From Limnanthes douglasii subsp. nivea (lineage: Eukaryota; Streptophyta; Magnoliopsida; Brassicales; Limnanthaceae), in the NCBI GenBank assembly GCA_036936605.1, contig JAUPFV010000002.1:248827305-248891304 (forward strand): 64,000 nt of DNA, in the 5' to 3' direction. Below, one piece after another: positions 1 through 11,740 of the stretch (its first letter is position 1; each line of letters begins with the position of its first letter). The position numbers and the translations under genes were made by a program. The notes beneath the pieces were generated by a model. It worked only from the letters and a program-made list of their open reading frames with translations. It did not search any database and was not told the origin of the DNA.

Positions 1-2494
1 TGTTCTTTCATATTGTATTTGTTTCAATTAATGAAGTAAAAGTAGAGGATATGAACAACCGTAATTTTCTATTTAACTTTTAGAGTGACGGACATATTAA
101 TGTCATGATATTTTCAATTAGGTAGTGAATTGAAACGACAAATTAATACAAAATATGTTAAATTACATAATAGCCCTGAGATCTACAGCTTTATTCTCAT
201 AAACAAATTGAAACACAGTAATTGAAATGCAATACCTCTTTGTCCTTTAGTTCTTCTCTAAAAAACCTAGTAACTGAAAAATTAATTATCATACTCTTCT
301 CAACGTATACCAAGTAAACAAACCAGCATCGATCCTAAATCGAGTTTCAAGATTTTCAATCGATAGAGTTATAAAGTTTTTCAATACCTAAATCGTCAGA
401 TTTCAAATGTGATTTATTGAGTTCAAGAAGATTTTCTTGGTTGTGATAGGTGAGAGTCGATATCTCTATTTTCTTATTTCTTCTGTTTAAATTCTTTTCA
501 ATTCAAATCGTTGTTTAATGTTAGGAGTTTGACGTTATCGATAATATTGGATTCGTATCCAAACCTACAAAAAATCTCAAGAGTACTGCACAATAGGTTT
601 CTGGATTCTGACCGATGAATTATAAAGTTCAATAAAAATCACTTATGTCAACTTTCTTATGAAACTATAGGAAAAAAAGAGAAATACTTTTATGTTGTAG
701 CGTGTTAGTGTGTCATCAATCATGTTAGTTTGTTGTTGAATCTGAAATATTAGTCTAAGAATGTGAAACTGTTGAATATAACTCAATCATGAATTTGCTG
801 ACAAATATATCTGTGAATTTCGTTGAGGTCTAATCTTATAATAATCTTGGTTGGGAATGTAGAAATAAAAAACTATAGTTTTTATATAGTCCACTAAACT
901 AGTTATGTTTATTCTCTATTGATGGATAAAGATAATAGATTGACATGTCGTGACAAATGATTTGTGTTATCAGTATTCACCTACTTTCCCTTTGTATGAA
1001 TTCTTAATTGAGGGAGGTAGACAATTGTTACCCCTATAATTTTCTACTATCTCCAACTAGTTGTTGGCATTTAAGCACTAAGAAAAAACCTATGACACAA
1101 CCAATCACAAGATGTTTAATGAGGTATGGGTTTCTAAATCATGTATTTGGAGGGGCCATGCATTTTATCTTGACTAACAACCATTCAATTTGAACCATAG
1201 AGGAGAGGACATGCCAAAATGTTATGTTTTGGCTGTTCGGACAATCATTGAAGTTTTAGCATAAACATTATATTATAGATTCAGGTGACCCGACAACAAT
1301 TTGAACTTTTAGCTTACTTGGCTATTTTTTCAAAACAAATACTCATGGTTGGTGGTGTTAGATATCTTTTTAATTCATCATTTAGCAATTTTGTTAGTTT
1401 AACAATATAAGTATTGCTAAAACGTAATTATCTTTTTTTTTCCGAGTTTAGTCAAATAGGCAGTCTTGGATAATATTGATTCAAACATTGTTGTATCAAT
1501 ATCTTGTTTTACACAAAGCTTATTGTGAAACTCTTATTTATGTATTTATGATCTAATGTCATGAATATTGGGATTTAGGACTATATCAAGTGTATTTGAG
1601 GATTTTATGTTCGTTAAACATATAGTATGCTTGTTTACAAACGATACACATAAGTGAACTTACCTAAAATTATGAAAAATGAGTTTAAAAATTAGATTTT
1701 CTTGGTCCTTCTTTACCATAAAAGCATAAATAAACTAGTGTTTGTATTCTGGAATTATTTATGGGATATTAAAAGCGGTGTATATGAATGTGTAAAAGTT
1801 TTATACTACCATATTTTGTACCTTTTGCATTTAAAGTAAGTGTTGTTTGAGTTAAGCTATCAATTTTTGGACAGAGAGATCTTTCATGATATCATTGTTC
1901 AAATTTTTTTGACGTTTAGCAAAAGAAGTTAAGTGGGAGTACAATTATCGGCATATTTTTTTAAAACAATTAGAATGCCACATCATATTTTTTTATACAG
2001 ATATGGTTTGCACAAAATTAGTTGCAAATATAAGAAACTCTAGAATGCCTAAACGTCGAAAACAAGAAAACAAATCGACATCGATATTTCAATCAAATAT
2101 AAATACGATTAACAAACTTATACGAAAGATAAGTATCAATTTAAGTCATATAGAAACAAAAAAACAACTCCATTTTATATGCTTCTGAAAATATTATGGA
2201 AGTTGCAAGATTATTTAGAACGCGAAAGGCATGGGAAATGATAATTATAATAATTAAGTCATACGACATGGAAAATTTTTGTTTCTTTTACGAGGAAAAT
2301 ATGTGACTTTAACGAGCTCCACTGTCAAAGTTATATATGATGTATATGGTGGTTGCAAAAAAATAGGTCTTCAGTCGCATAATGGTCAAGCAAACTCTAA
2401 TGAAGAAAATGAAGAGTAAAAAATTATATAAAAATACTTCCCCAAAGTATTAGCCAAAAGAAAAAGAAGAGGTTCCCTAAACGTAACTAAGAAA
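1..2494. other. AT-rich spacer, no gene recognised
   Basis: I see no convincing coding region here. The short open stretches around 1008-1193 and 2003-2188 carry no motif I recognise and have the low-complexity composition of AT-rich spacer. No tRNA-like or rRNA-like sequence was noticed. It may contain decayed transposon sequence belonging to the Ulp1-type remnant that follows. Confidence 0.5.
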
Positions 2495-2764
2495 ATGTTG
2501 AAAGAATCAATTGAGAAGGCATCCACAGAAGTTGATGCACAAAGTATTAAGGAGGTCTCCATGCTGTTTATCATGTACATGTGCATAACTATCTTTTTCT
2601 CAACTTCGGGAGAATATCTAAACAAGAACTTTGTCCATTTTATTGAAAAAAAGTTTGAAGACCTAAAAAAATATAATCGGGGTCAATTAGTTGTAGACAA
2701 GCTGATGGAATCAATAAGAAATTATTGTCAAACCAAAACGGAAAACACTACAGGATGCGTCTAA
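2495..2764 (+). pseudogene. Fragment upstream of Ulp1-type protease domain
   Basis: This 89-codon stretch looks like the region that precedes the protease domain in plant transposon-borne Ulp1-like proteins. What I see is a hydrophobic segment (LFIMYMCITIFF), then a basic helix and a YNRGQLVVDKL motif. The last resembles the 'YNWG..V...L' pattern of that family as I know it. It opens with an ATG, but the larger gene would begin further upstream and I cannot trace it. The following plus-strand piece at 2834-3037 may be a continuation in a different frame. It sits about 740 bp before the catalytic fragment on the same strand, so the two are probably one decayed gene. It could be an unrelated chance frame; similarity is by eye only. 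Confidence 0.4.
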
Positions 2765-3505
2765 AAAAATAAATTTTAGAATTTGTTTACTTTTTAATTT
2801 TTTTTAAACTGAACTAATGTATTATTTTACTTTATGGTAACTCTTTTTCGTGGAGCATACATGTGCTCAAGAACCGGTTGTAAAAAACTTCTAAGATCTC
2901 TCCAATGGGAAGATGTGGCAAAATTTAGAAAATTTGAAAAAATAAGAACCCTATACAATCAAATAAATCCAAATAAGGTCAGAATTATGTTTTACATTAT
3001 TAGAAAGTTAATACTTCTAGCCAAATATATATTTTAAAAAAACTGTCATTTTCTTCGTAATAGGTTAGTGCTAGGGAGTTACACCTAACTAAGTGAGAGA
3101 AATTGATGATGTAACTCAATGAAAATGTTAAAGAAAGTGTTGACGAAGATGTTAAGAACCAATAAGAAAAGAATGATGATTCGTTGGATTTTGAACATCC
3201 GGTTGTAACAAGCAAGAGAGAAAATATGAAACAATATTAAATATTGTATCCCAAATAATTAGACGACTTGTAAAAGATGAAAAAACAATAAAAGAAACAA
3301 AAAAATGTTAATTCGAAAGGTATATATATTTGGATTAAGATATTACATCTTCAGTCGGAAGTAGTAGCAAGTACATCAAACAATATAGTCATCACTCTAA
3401 CAGATGCATGCAAGATATGCATAATTTTATTAGGTTAAAATATGAATAAAAATTATAATATTAAATTTAGTATTTTAATATAATATTATTTGTCTTCTTT
3501 CTTTT

Positions 3506-4140
3506 TTGAGTTATAAAACCCAACAATACATGCGTCGGAAAAAAGGACACGAAGATTTAATCAAGCTAAAAATTGAGGATATACTAAAAGAAGGAATTAA
3601 AAAGGGGAGACATTTTTTTATTTTCCCACTACACACAACTGCAAACATAAGATTAAACGACCATGTGACTCTATTAATATTGGATGCTGATAGTGGGACC
3701 TTAACTCATTATAACTTGTTACTTCCCGACGAAAGAATGAGCAAGATCCGTACATGTAAAATATGAAATTAATGGTTAGTATCTATTAATTTAACATATT
3801 GAAATATATATTAAACATCTAGAAGTTTCAACTTTGATATTACTCTGTTTTCATTCTAAGGTCCTTATCTAGCTTTCGATAATGCAAGAGCTTTTACATA
3901 TGGTGGATTTATTTTCAAAACAAAATTTAGGGTTGTCTGTTATTTGTATATGTTAATATAATTTAATTAATTATATTTATTGTTCACATGACATACCTTG
4001 GACAAATAAAATACACAAATGGTCAAAAGACAATTATAAACAAAAAGGAATGTCCACAACAAAATGAATGGACTCTTGATTGTGGAATTCTAGTTTACGA
4101 GTACATTAGAGAGATGTTTGAATATTATAAAATCAGTTAG
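3506..4140 (+). pseudogene. Ulp1-like (peptidase C48) protease domain, decayed
   Basis: Two pieces together match the C48 SUMO-protease core. At 3506-3766 the segment NDHVTLLILDADSGTLTHYN has the layout of the catalytic-His strand and following turn ('HW.L.V.D...G.I.HYD'). About 300 bp on, in another frame at 4042-4137, KECPQQNEWTLDCGILVYEY gives the Gln then Asp-Cys-Gly of the oxyanion and nucleophile motif, with Cys at 4081-4083. The AT-rich stretch between them could be an intron or decay. The usual Asp after the His appears as Asn (HYN), and a stop follows at 4138. Such domains are carried by some plant MULEs, and a MULE transposase tail lies 1.7 kb downstream on the other strand. The fold assignment is fairly sure; activity is not expected. 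Confidence 0.6.
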
Positions 4141-5869
4141 ACACATGAGTATGATATGGAAACTAAAGTAAGGGCCGACATATTTCATGCCTTACTAAAT
4201 GATGTTTACATTATAAAATAAAGTGATGACACCGAGATAATAGATGTGTAGTTGTAAGAAAATGTGTAGTTGTAAGACAATGATTTAGACATTGAAACAA
4301 GAAATGTAAGACATTGTTTATGAGTATGGTTAACTTAGATTTTAGATTCCATCTTGTGTATAAATCTGTTTTCTTCAAGATATTAAGTAATTGAATATTC
4401 TTTATCTTAAGCTTTTCGGTGGATCTTTTTTCTAGATTAAATCTGTAACACATATTAGCTTGTGTAATTTTTTATTGAAAGTTTGTTACTTTCTCAGAAC
4501 CACTGCATTTGGTCATGTGTTGAGTCATATTTTCTTGTAATAGTATTAAAATATAATACTGCTAAACAATAATATTTTTGTAAATCATGAGTTAACAGTT
4601 TAAAACTCAATTTTTTTTTGTATTTTGTATGTTTAATAGTAGATTGGAAGATCTTATTCACATCATTCTTAAATTATATGCATGCAAAATCAACCTTAAA
4701 ATATAAATAGTACTTTATAATTTGGGAAATAGATTTACCCAACTAGCTTGAGCTGTGTTTATTTTATTACAAGTACTTTTATAGAGATGGTTAGAAACTT
4801 ACAAAAATAAGATCATTAATTTAGCTTCATGTGATTAGGTCACATGAGAATTGCTGAAAAGTAATTGAGTTTAAAGAGTAGTCATAAATATATCATACTA
4901 AATTCAAACATTCACATGCTTCTTCCAACTTCTACCTCACTAAACAATAGATGAAGAGACTGTCATGAACTTAGTTAAATTATAATAAAAATATTAAACA
5001 CATTACCAAAATAAAATTCAACTATACTATAATTTCGGTGGTGTTTTTTACATAAGTGGTAAATCGTCATACTTATACCATCTCAAACTATCAGTTTTTA
5101 GCTCTTGGATTAATATACCTAGAAGTTTTTGTTTTGTCTTATATATTTTTACTATATTTCAAGGTGTTTGTGGTCTGTAGTTCGTGTATTGCACGACTAT
5201 TGTAAGTGGCAACTAGCTGGAACTTGAATGAGTTGTCTTCATGCTTGATTTGTCTTCATGATTGACTTGTTCATCTTTGCAGGTATCTGCCGTTATTTTG
5301 TCTTGTAATTTTTGTTTCCTCGATTTCTTTGATCGGTTAAATAACACAACATAAATATAGATTTCGTTCCCTGGTCCAAATCAGCATGTTGTTTTACTTC
5401 TTTACCATCAAACTGAAATGCGGGAACTCCGTTTCGAAGCTGGATGAACCCTACCAACCCAACGGTTTTCATATGGATGACCATGCTAGCTTTGGTTTAT
5501 ACGGTTACATATCAAACCCACAAGACAAGACCTATTATAAAAATTCGAATTGAATTTTAACTTTAGCTATGTATAACTTCTAGCACTATTATTAATACTG
5601 TTAAAAAGGTACAGCTGACATGTTTTATAAAAACAATCATGAATTAAAAAATTAAAAAATTAAAACTAACAAAAAATATAATAAAATATCAAATAATGCC
5701 ACACAGTAGAAGAAATTGACTTAAAATATTCAAAATGTCATACATAAAAATAAAAATAGAAAAAACCGAATTACATAAAACTCAAACATATGTTGCCTTA
5801 CAATACATTTTATTATGAGTACCAAATATTTTACAACGACAATATTTAATCTTCTCTAATATCAATTCA
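4141..5869. other. AT-rich spacer between protease and MULE remnants
   Basis: There is no recognisable gene. A 63-codon minus-strand frame at 5293-5484 is somewhat less AT-rich than its surroundings, but I do not recognise it. The stretch may be the body of a decayed transposon that once joined the C48 fragment to the transposase tail. Confidence 0.4.
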
Positions 5870-6221
5870 CTTCATGATATAATTGTTTTCTTCTTTGGCC
5901 TACCGCGTTTTAGTTGTACAATATGAGGTTGTAATGTAGGTGATTCATCTACGATCGAAGATTGGCCAAAAGAAGTAAACGGGTGTATCGGCAATGAGTA
6001 ACATTCTGGATACACATTTGAATACAAATATTTTTCAATATAATAAAATAATTGTTACAGCATGAACAAGTGTCGCCTACCAAATTAACAATCATAGTTC
6101 GATCAGAAAAAACTTCAAAGTCTTTCGAGCAGAATGATTGAATATACCATGATTGTCCGATTTTCAATTGTTTCTGCTTTCCTTGCAACTCAACAACTGA
6201 GGATAATTTGTATGCTGACAC
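5870..6221 (-). pseudogene. MULE (MuDR-type) transposase C-terminal fragment
   Basis: Read on the minus strand, the segment FEVFSDRTMIVNLVGDTCSC has the CxC half of a SWIM zinc finger, as in MuDR-type transposases. After a frame change (about 6040-6010) comes KYLYSNVYPECYSLPIHPF, then a Pro-rich stretch and LKRGRPKKKT. This is the usual transposase tail ('Y...Y...V.P' then 'RGRPKK'). The second half of the SWIM finger (CxH) is missing or lost at the frame break, so the piece is dead. The upstream transposase body is absent because Copia sequence starts right at 6222-6230. It may have belonged to the same transposon as the C48 protease fragment. Confidence 0.65.
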
Positions 6222-6224
6222 AGA

Positions 6225-9200
6225 AAAGTGAGTATTCAGGTAACACGAAACTTTTAGTTGGTAATGGTGAGAAGCTCTCCATTTCTAATATAGGCCAATA
6301 AAGACAAGGTAACAAGGAGTATTGTGCTCAAAGCGACATCTAAGGATGGACTCTGTCAGATGGATTACTATCCTAAGTCACTGATCAACAAGATATCTTC
6401 TAGTCCTCAAGTTAATATGTCATGTAAAGTCTCCTACTTTTTTAGCTACTATTCTTTCCAATAAAAGATGGATGGCATATGAAGCTTGGTCATCTATCGA
6501 ACAATGTTTTATCTATTGTCTTGAGAATGTGTAATGTACATTATGTTCTAAGAAATCAAACAAGTTTTTATGAAGCTAGCCAATTAGGTAAGTCTCACAG
6601 TATTTCTTTGCCTAAATCTGATTCACATGCTAATCATGTCTTAGACTTAATTCACACTGATATTTGGGGTCATTCACCCATACAATCTACAACAGGATTA
6701 TCACTCAAGATACACTTGGATTTATCCAATTAAAGATAAAAGCCAGATTATCAATATTTTTAAAAGCTTCAAAAATTTAGTAGAAAAACAATTTGAAAGG
6801 TCAATTAAAGTTGTACAAAGTGATTAGGTAGGAGAATTTAGACCATTGGCTCCCCTAGCTAAGGAAAATGGCTTTATTTTAAAGTTGTCTTGTCCACATA
6901 CCTCAACCCAAAATGGTAGGGCTGAGAGAAAATATCGACATATGGTAAAAATTACACTCCTAGCACAAGCTAATCTGCCTTATAAATTTTGGGTTGAAGC
7001 CTTTGAAACCAATTTCTATTTAATTAATAGACTTCCTACATCAGTGCTAAACAACAAGTCTTCCTTTTCAGGTCATTCAACACAAAATACCAAACTACCT
7101 ACTTCTTAAAACCTCCGGTGTGCCTGCTATCCTTGTCTACAACCTTATCAAACATATAAATTTCAGTTTTTCTCTCTAAGATGTGTCTTTCTTGGGTATA
7201 GTTAGTGTCACAAGGGTTATACATGTCTAATTTTATACGGGTAGGCTGTACATTTCAAGAAAATTAGTGTTCAATAAAAAAGACTTTCCTTTTAAAACGT
7301 GTTTTCTCAATTCAAAATAGCCTGATCAATGTTGTGACATGTGGATGGTTGTCTTCTATTGAGTTCCACCATGATGCTCTAACTGAGCAGCACACGCTTG
7401 TGTGTCCTTCTCACTTACAACACCATAGTCCAACTCAGTCAGTACAACACTACCCTACAAAACCCATCATTCAATCAACCTCAACGGAGCAACCTAATCC
7501 TAGTAAACACAAACAAACATTAAACACAATCATGCATTTCAATCAGCCTACAAACACTAATCCTGGCCATCCTTCTTCTACACCCACACTATCCATACAC
7601 CTAACCTTTTCCTAGCTCAACCCATCTTCCTAATACCACCACCCAAACCAACACACACACACACACACAATGCAGACTAGAGCTAAAACTGGCATCCACA
7701 AACCCAAAACATCCTATATTGGTTCTCCTATCACTACCAAAAAAAATACTCTTGCACCTACCAAGTTTTTAGAAGCAAGAGGTAATCCTAGTTGGGAGAC
7801 AACTATGCTTGCAGAATACAATGCTCTAATGGCTAATAACACTTGGTCCTTTGTACCAACATCTCCTAATCTTAATATCAATGGTTGTAAGTGGGTCTAC
7901 ATGATGCAATACAAGCTAGATGGGTCAGTACAACGCTACAAGGCAAGGTTGGTTTCCAAGGGGTTTCATCAAACCCCTGGCATTGACTTCTATCAGACAT
8001 TCAGCCCTTTTATAAAGGCCTCTGCAGTTAGGCTAGTTCTTACTATTCATATGTCTAAACAATGGGAAGTCTGTCAGCTTGATATAAATAACACTTTCGT
8101 AAATGGACTTCTTCAAGAGGATGTGTACATGACCCAACAATAGGGTTTTCAGGATAATGCTAAACCTACACACGTCTGCAAGCTTCATAATGCCATTTAT
8201 GGCCTTAAACAGGCCCCATAACCTGGTACTCTAGACTCACAGACAAACTGATTACATGGGGGTTTCAAAACTATAAAACTGGCTTCTTTCTTTTTTGTTT
8301 TGTATCCAAGTCTGTGATTACCCCTAATACTTGTCTATATAGATGATATTTTAGTCACAGGAAATCACATACAGAGCCTCAATTAGTTTACATAAATATT
8401 GAATGCTAGTTTTTCCCTAAAAGATATGAGATCACTCCATCTATTCCTTGGAATAGAGATTCATCGTGATTCAACAATCATGTATCTCACACAACAACAA
8501 TATATTAAAAACTTACTTGATTCGCATGGTCCCTCGCTATCCAAACCATGTCCAACTCATATGGCTGCTGGTTCTTCTCTTTCTAGTAAAGATGTCGTTC
8601 TCTTAGAAAATCCTACACTATATAGGAGTCTGTTAGGGGCTTTACAGTACGTGGCACACACTCTCCCCAACATAGCATTTTCAGTAAACAAATTGAGTCA
8701 ATTTAAAAAACACCCTACTTCTACTCATTTGTATAATCTTAAAAGGATATTAAGGTATTTATCTGGTTTTCGGTGGCTTGGACTTCACATTAAATCTTGC
8801 TATCATCTAGAGGTTCAGGGTTATTCAGATGTAGACTAGGTTGCTTCACCTGACGGTCGTAGGAGTGTTGGAGCGTATGACGTTTATCTAGGCGACTCGC
8901 TCATCTCCTGGTCTTCCAAAAAGAAAACCATTGTTTCAAGTACAAAGCCTTAGAAAATCTCTCTTATGAACTTATCTAATTACGATCCTTACTCACTAAA
9001 ATTCGAATAACTTTTACTCCACCGTCTGTCATCTGGTGTGACAATCTTGGCACCAGTATTTTAGCCTCTAATCCAGTCTTTCATGCTCGCGCCAAACACA
9101 TTAAATTGGATGTTTATTTCATTCATGACCAGGTTCTTCAGGGATCTGTCCAAATCAGATACGTTCCCTTTCACGATCAACTAGCTGACTGTCTCACCAA

Positions 9201-9270
9201 AGCGTTGTCCCGATCTCGATTCATTTTCCTTCGTGACAAACTTAGGCGTGCTCACTTACCTCTGCATTTA
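6225..9270 (+). pseudogene. Ty1/Copia polyprotein, 5'-truncated and decayed
   Basis: The domains run in Copia order. They are the region just after the protease (LLVGNGEKLSISNIG near 6250), GAG-pre-integrase (KLGHLSNN, 6479 on), and integrase core (LIHTDIWGHSP, then SCPHTSTQNGRAERKYR near 6890). Reverse transcriptase follows (CKWVYMMQYKLDGSVQRYKA, 7885 on; QLDINNTFVNG near 8075; a damaged YVDD-like site near 8338-8349). Then come the thumb/connection (SLHLFLGIEIHRD) and RNase H, ending with FHDQLADCLTKALSRSR near 9170. Stops and frame breaks interrupt it at about 6733, 6826, 7109, 8141, 8220, 8838 and 8953. Gag, protease and 5' LTR are missing. The 3' end is intact, with a polypurine tract and LTR following. 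Confidence 0.9.
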
Positions 9271-9284
9271 AGGGGGGAGAGGGG
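9271..9284 (+). other. Copia polypurine tract
   Basis: A 14-base all-purine run (AGGGGGGAGAGGGG) lies directly before a TGTCAAG start. This is the expected plus-strand primer position next to a 3' LTR. Confidence 0.8.
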
Positions 9285-9491
9285 TGTCAAGAATGAATCC
9301 TTGGTGAAAGGAAGGGTTATGGAGGTTGTGGCTACTACAAGAGAGAAACGAGATAAAAACTGAAGTGATTGTGTTAGAGTTTCACCAAACTCTAAACGCA
9401 TCACTTCACTAACTCTAAACGCAAATATATGTGACGTTTTTGTGTATTGAATTCCTTATGCTGGACTCAACACTGTTTCTAAGTCTCAAAG

Positions 9492-9836
9492 TGATAACAC
9501 AGCGGAAATAGAAGAAGAATCAACGATAGATGAAACCCTAATTCAAGGGTAACATGGTGCCACCCTAATCTAAGGTAACAAAGATTGAAATTTTCAGATA
9601 TAAAAATATATTATTCCAAAAACTTAAAATAACTTAAGACATATGAGGCTTTATATAAGAGCTTCTCAAAACCCTAAATTATATTACAAGGAAATAAAAT
9701 AAATATTTTAAAACAAAAATCAAATCAAATCAAATCAAATCTTAATATAATTAGATTTGATTTAAATACATAAGATATTTGAATAAAATAAAATCAAATT
9801 AAAAAGGCTTTTGTTTGGACTTTTTGGGCTACATCA
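9492..9836 (-). repeat. 3' LTR of the 1.2-kb element
   Basis: It is the direct repeat of 10361-10695, with borders TGATAACACAGCGG and GGGCTACATCA on the plus strand. It contains a short CAAAT tandem slip (about 9720-9740) that is shorter in the other copy. Confidence 0.88.
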
Positions 9837-10345
9837 TCCTCTCTTGGTTGACAAGAATTCGTCCTCGAATTCACAGCACCATCACCATCAAGAACCCAAA
9901 TTATTTATTTTATTTTATTTAATCGTTACATTGAGAATTATAATTGTTGACGTTATCGGAATAAGATAAATTCTTCTCGAGTGTTCCTTATTCGAAGTCA
10001 CATTGAAGCCATCCGGTTGATGAAAAATAATAATTTCGAAAACCTTTTCATAGCCTGAAGACAACATCCCCATGTCCAGTTGATGAAAAAAGATGGTTTT
10101 GAAAACTTTTTCATAGCATGAGATAGCATCTCGATAAGAAATTTTTACCTTGATTCGATGATTGGTAGCCAATTTAAACTCCTTCAGTAACCGGTCAATA
10201 CGATCGTCATTGAAACGGTTGGTATGCCCCCTCATACTCAAACGATCGGCCCGATCTGCATGACCGTGTGTGTTGTTCTCTTCTTTAATCCTTGAATCAG
10301 AATAGTCAGGCTTTATAAACATGCTTCCCCATAGCGGGAACTGAG

Positions 10346-10357
10346 GCTCTGATACCA
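10346..10357 (-). other. Primer-binding site, initiator tRNA-Met type
   Basis: The minus strand reads TGGTATCAGAGC three bases inside the LTR, matching the common plant LTR-element primer site complementary to the 3' end of initiator tRNA-Met. It fixes the element's orientation. Confidence 0.85.
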
Positions 10358-10360
10358 AAC

Positions 10361-10695
10361 TGATGACGCAGCGGAAATAGAAGAAGAATCAACCATAGAT
10401 GAAACCCTAATTCAAAGGTAACATGATGAAACCCTAATTTAAGGGTAACAAAGATTGAAATTTTCAAAGATAAAAATATATTATTCTAAAAACTTAAAAT
10501 AACTTAAGGCATATGAGGCTTTATACAAGAGCTTCTCAAAACCCTAAATTATAATACAAGGAAATAAAATAAATATTTTAAAATAAAAATCAAATCAAAT
10601 CTTAATATAATTAGATTTGATTTAAATACATAAGATATTTGAATAAAATCAAATCAAATTAAAAAGCTTTTGTTTGGACTTTTTGGACTACATCA
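10361..10695 (-). repeat. 5' LTR of the 1.2-kb element
   Basis: It is the direct repeat of 9492-9836, starting TGATGACGCAGCGG and ending GGACTACATCA on the plus strand. It is followed by the CAAAG target copy. Confidence 0.88.
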
Positions 10696-10839
10696 CAAAG
10701 CTTATGCCTTCCAAATCAGGCCACTACACTCACGACCACAACTATCTCTATAGTTAAACGCAACTCTCAGTATAAAAGGCATTATTCGAACAAACTAACA
10801 ACTTGTACCATACTCTCAAACTACTTTAAATTTATTACA

Positions 10840-11528
10840 CGTAACCGTTGGAACATAATATTTATTAATATGAACATGTAAATATAACTATTTTTAAACT
10901 TAAATACAAGAAACCAATAGTTTGGACATGAAGTTTTACAAAATTTAAAATTTAAGAAACTAACAAAATAAAGTTATAAAAAAATTAATTTAATTTTAGG
11001 TTTGTTTTACTACATTTTACTTCACAGAACGAACATGTCCTTAATTTTTATTAAATTTTTCGAAGTATAAGTATATTTTAAAAAAGAAATTCAAATTTTC
11101 TGAAGTTAGGTTGTCGTTATTATCTTCTATTAATTTGGCGAGTGTTTCATATAATCTATTTTGATAATATAAGATTGTTGCTAGTAAAAAAATATTTGTT
11201 TTTTACTAGTATATGTCGGAAAAAAATAATATAAAACATTTCTCAGCAGAAAAAAAAAATTTAATAACTAGCTATTACATGAATATTTTTATAGCTCACT
11301 TTTTAGATGATATATTATTATTTCACTCAAATTATATAAAAAGAATGACATTTTTTTAATCTTTTTCATAATATGAAGACTACCATCCTTTATTTATGAT
11401 TCTTTTTTAAACTATGATAGCTTTTTTAATTTTTTTAGTACATAGGGAAAACCACAAAGCTGTGTATTTATAGTTTTACAATGAACCATCTATAATTGGG
11501 TTATTTTAGATATTTTCACACTCTACTT

Positions 11529-11564
<36 letters not shown>

Positions 11565-11740
11565 TTATTTATTTTAATAATTTTTAGACATTCATTGCAC
11601 AATATATTATTATTGTTATGATTTGATAGTTTCTAGGCATTTTTACCGCTGACTACAAAATATATCGACATAATAGTTTTTAGATTTTCTTTTCATAGGT
11701 GTTGTTAAGTGATTATCCATAGATAATGGATCAACTTTAC
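10840..11740. other. AT-rich spacer
   Basis: No coding sequence is recognised. It includes an AT dinucleotide repeat followed by a short TTTA repeat, listed separately. Confidence 0.5.
11533..11575. repeat. (AT)n microsatellite with (TTTA)n tail
   Basis: About 14 AT units run directly into about four TTTA/TTAT units. Confidence 0.9.

Larger units (their letters stand above)
9492..10695 (-). mobile_element. Non-autonomous 1.2-kb LTR retrotransposon (TRIM/LARD-like)
   Basis: Two direct repeats (345 and 335 bp) enclose only 524 bp. Both start TGAT and end CATCA on the plus strand, and the element is flanked by a perfect 5-bp duplication CAAAG (9487-9491 and 10696-10700). On the minus strand a TGGTATCAGAGC primer site for initiator tRNA-Met lies 3 bases inside the right LTR. 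A purine-rich tract lies next to the left LTR (9837-9850), so the element reads right to left. The interior has a 147-codon minus-strand frame (10358-9915) with no ATG at its start and no gag or pol motif that I recognise. The LTRs differ at about 15-20 positions by eye. It must be mobilised by proteins made elsewhere. Confidence 0.88.
9285..10839 (+). repeat. Copia 3' LTR, split by a nested element
   Basis: The LTR starts TGTCAAGAATG after the polypurine tract and is cut at 9491 by the 1.2-kb element. It resumes at 10701 and probably ends at TTTATTACA (10839). Without the insert and one target copy it is about 346 bp. A TATAAAAGGC box at 10771-10780 fits a promoter near the LTR end. The right border is inferred from the TG...CA rule, because no 5' LTR is present for comparison. 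Confidence 0.65.

Noticed and set aside
1008..1193. Small plus-strand frame near the left end
   Set aside because: No motif, no codon pattern, AT-rich surroundings.
5293..5484. 63-codon minus-strand frame with mixed composition
   Set aside because: I do not recognise any family, and no splice or neighbour support was found.
9915..10358. 147-codon minus-strand frame as a real gene
   Set aside because: It begins without an ATG inside the primer-site region, has no known domain, and could be a chance frame; kept only as a note within the element.
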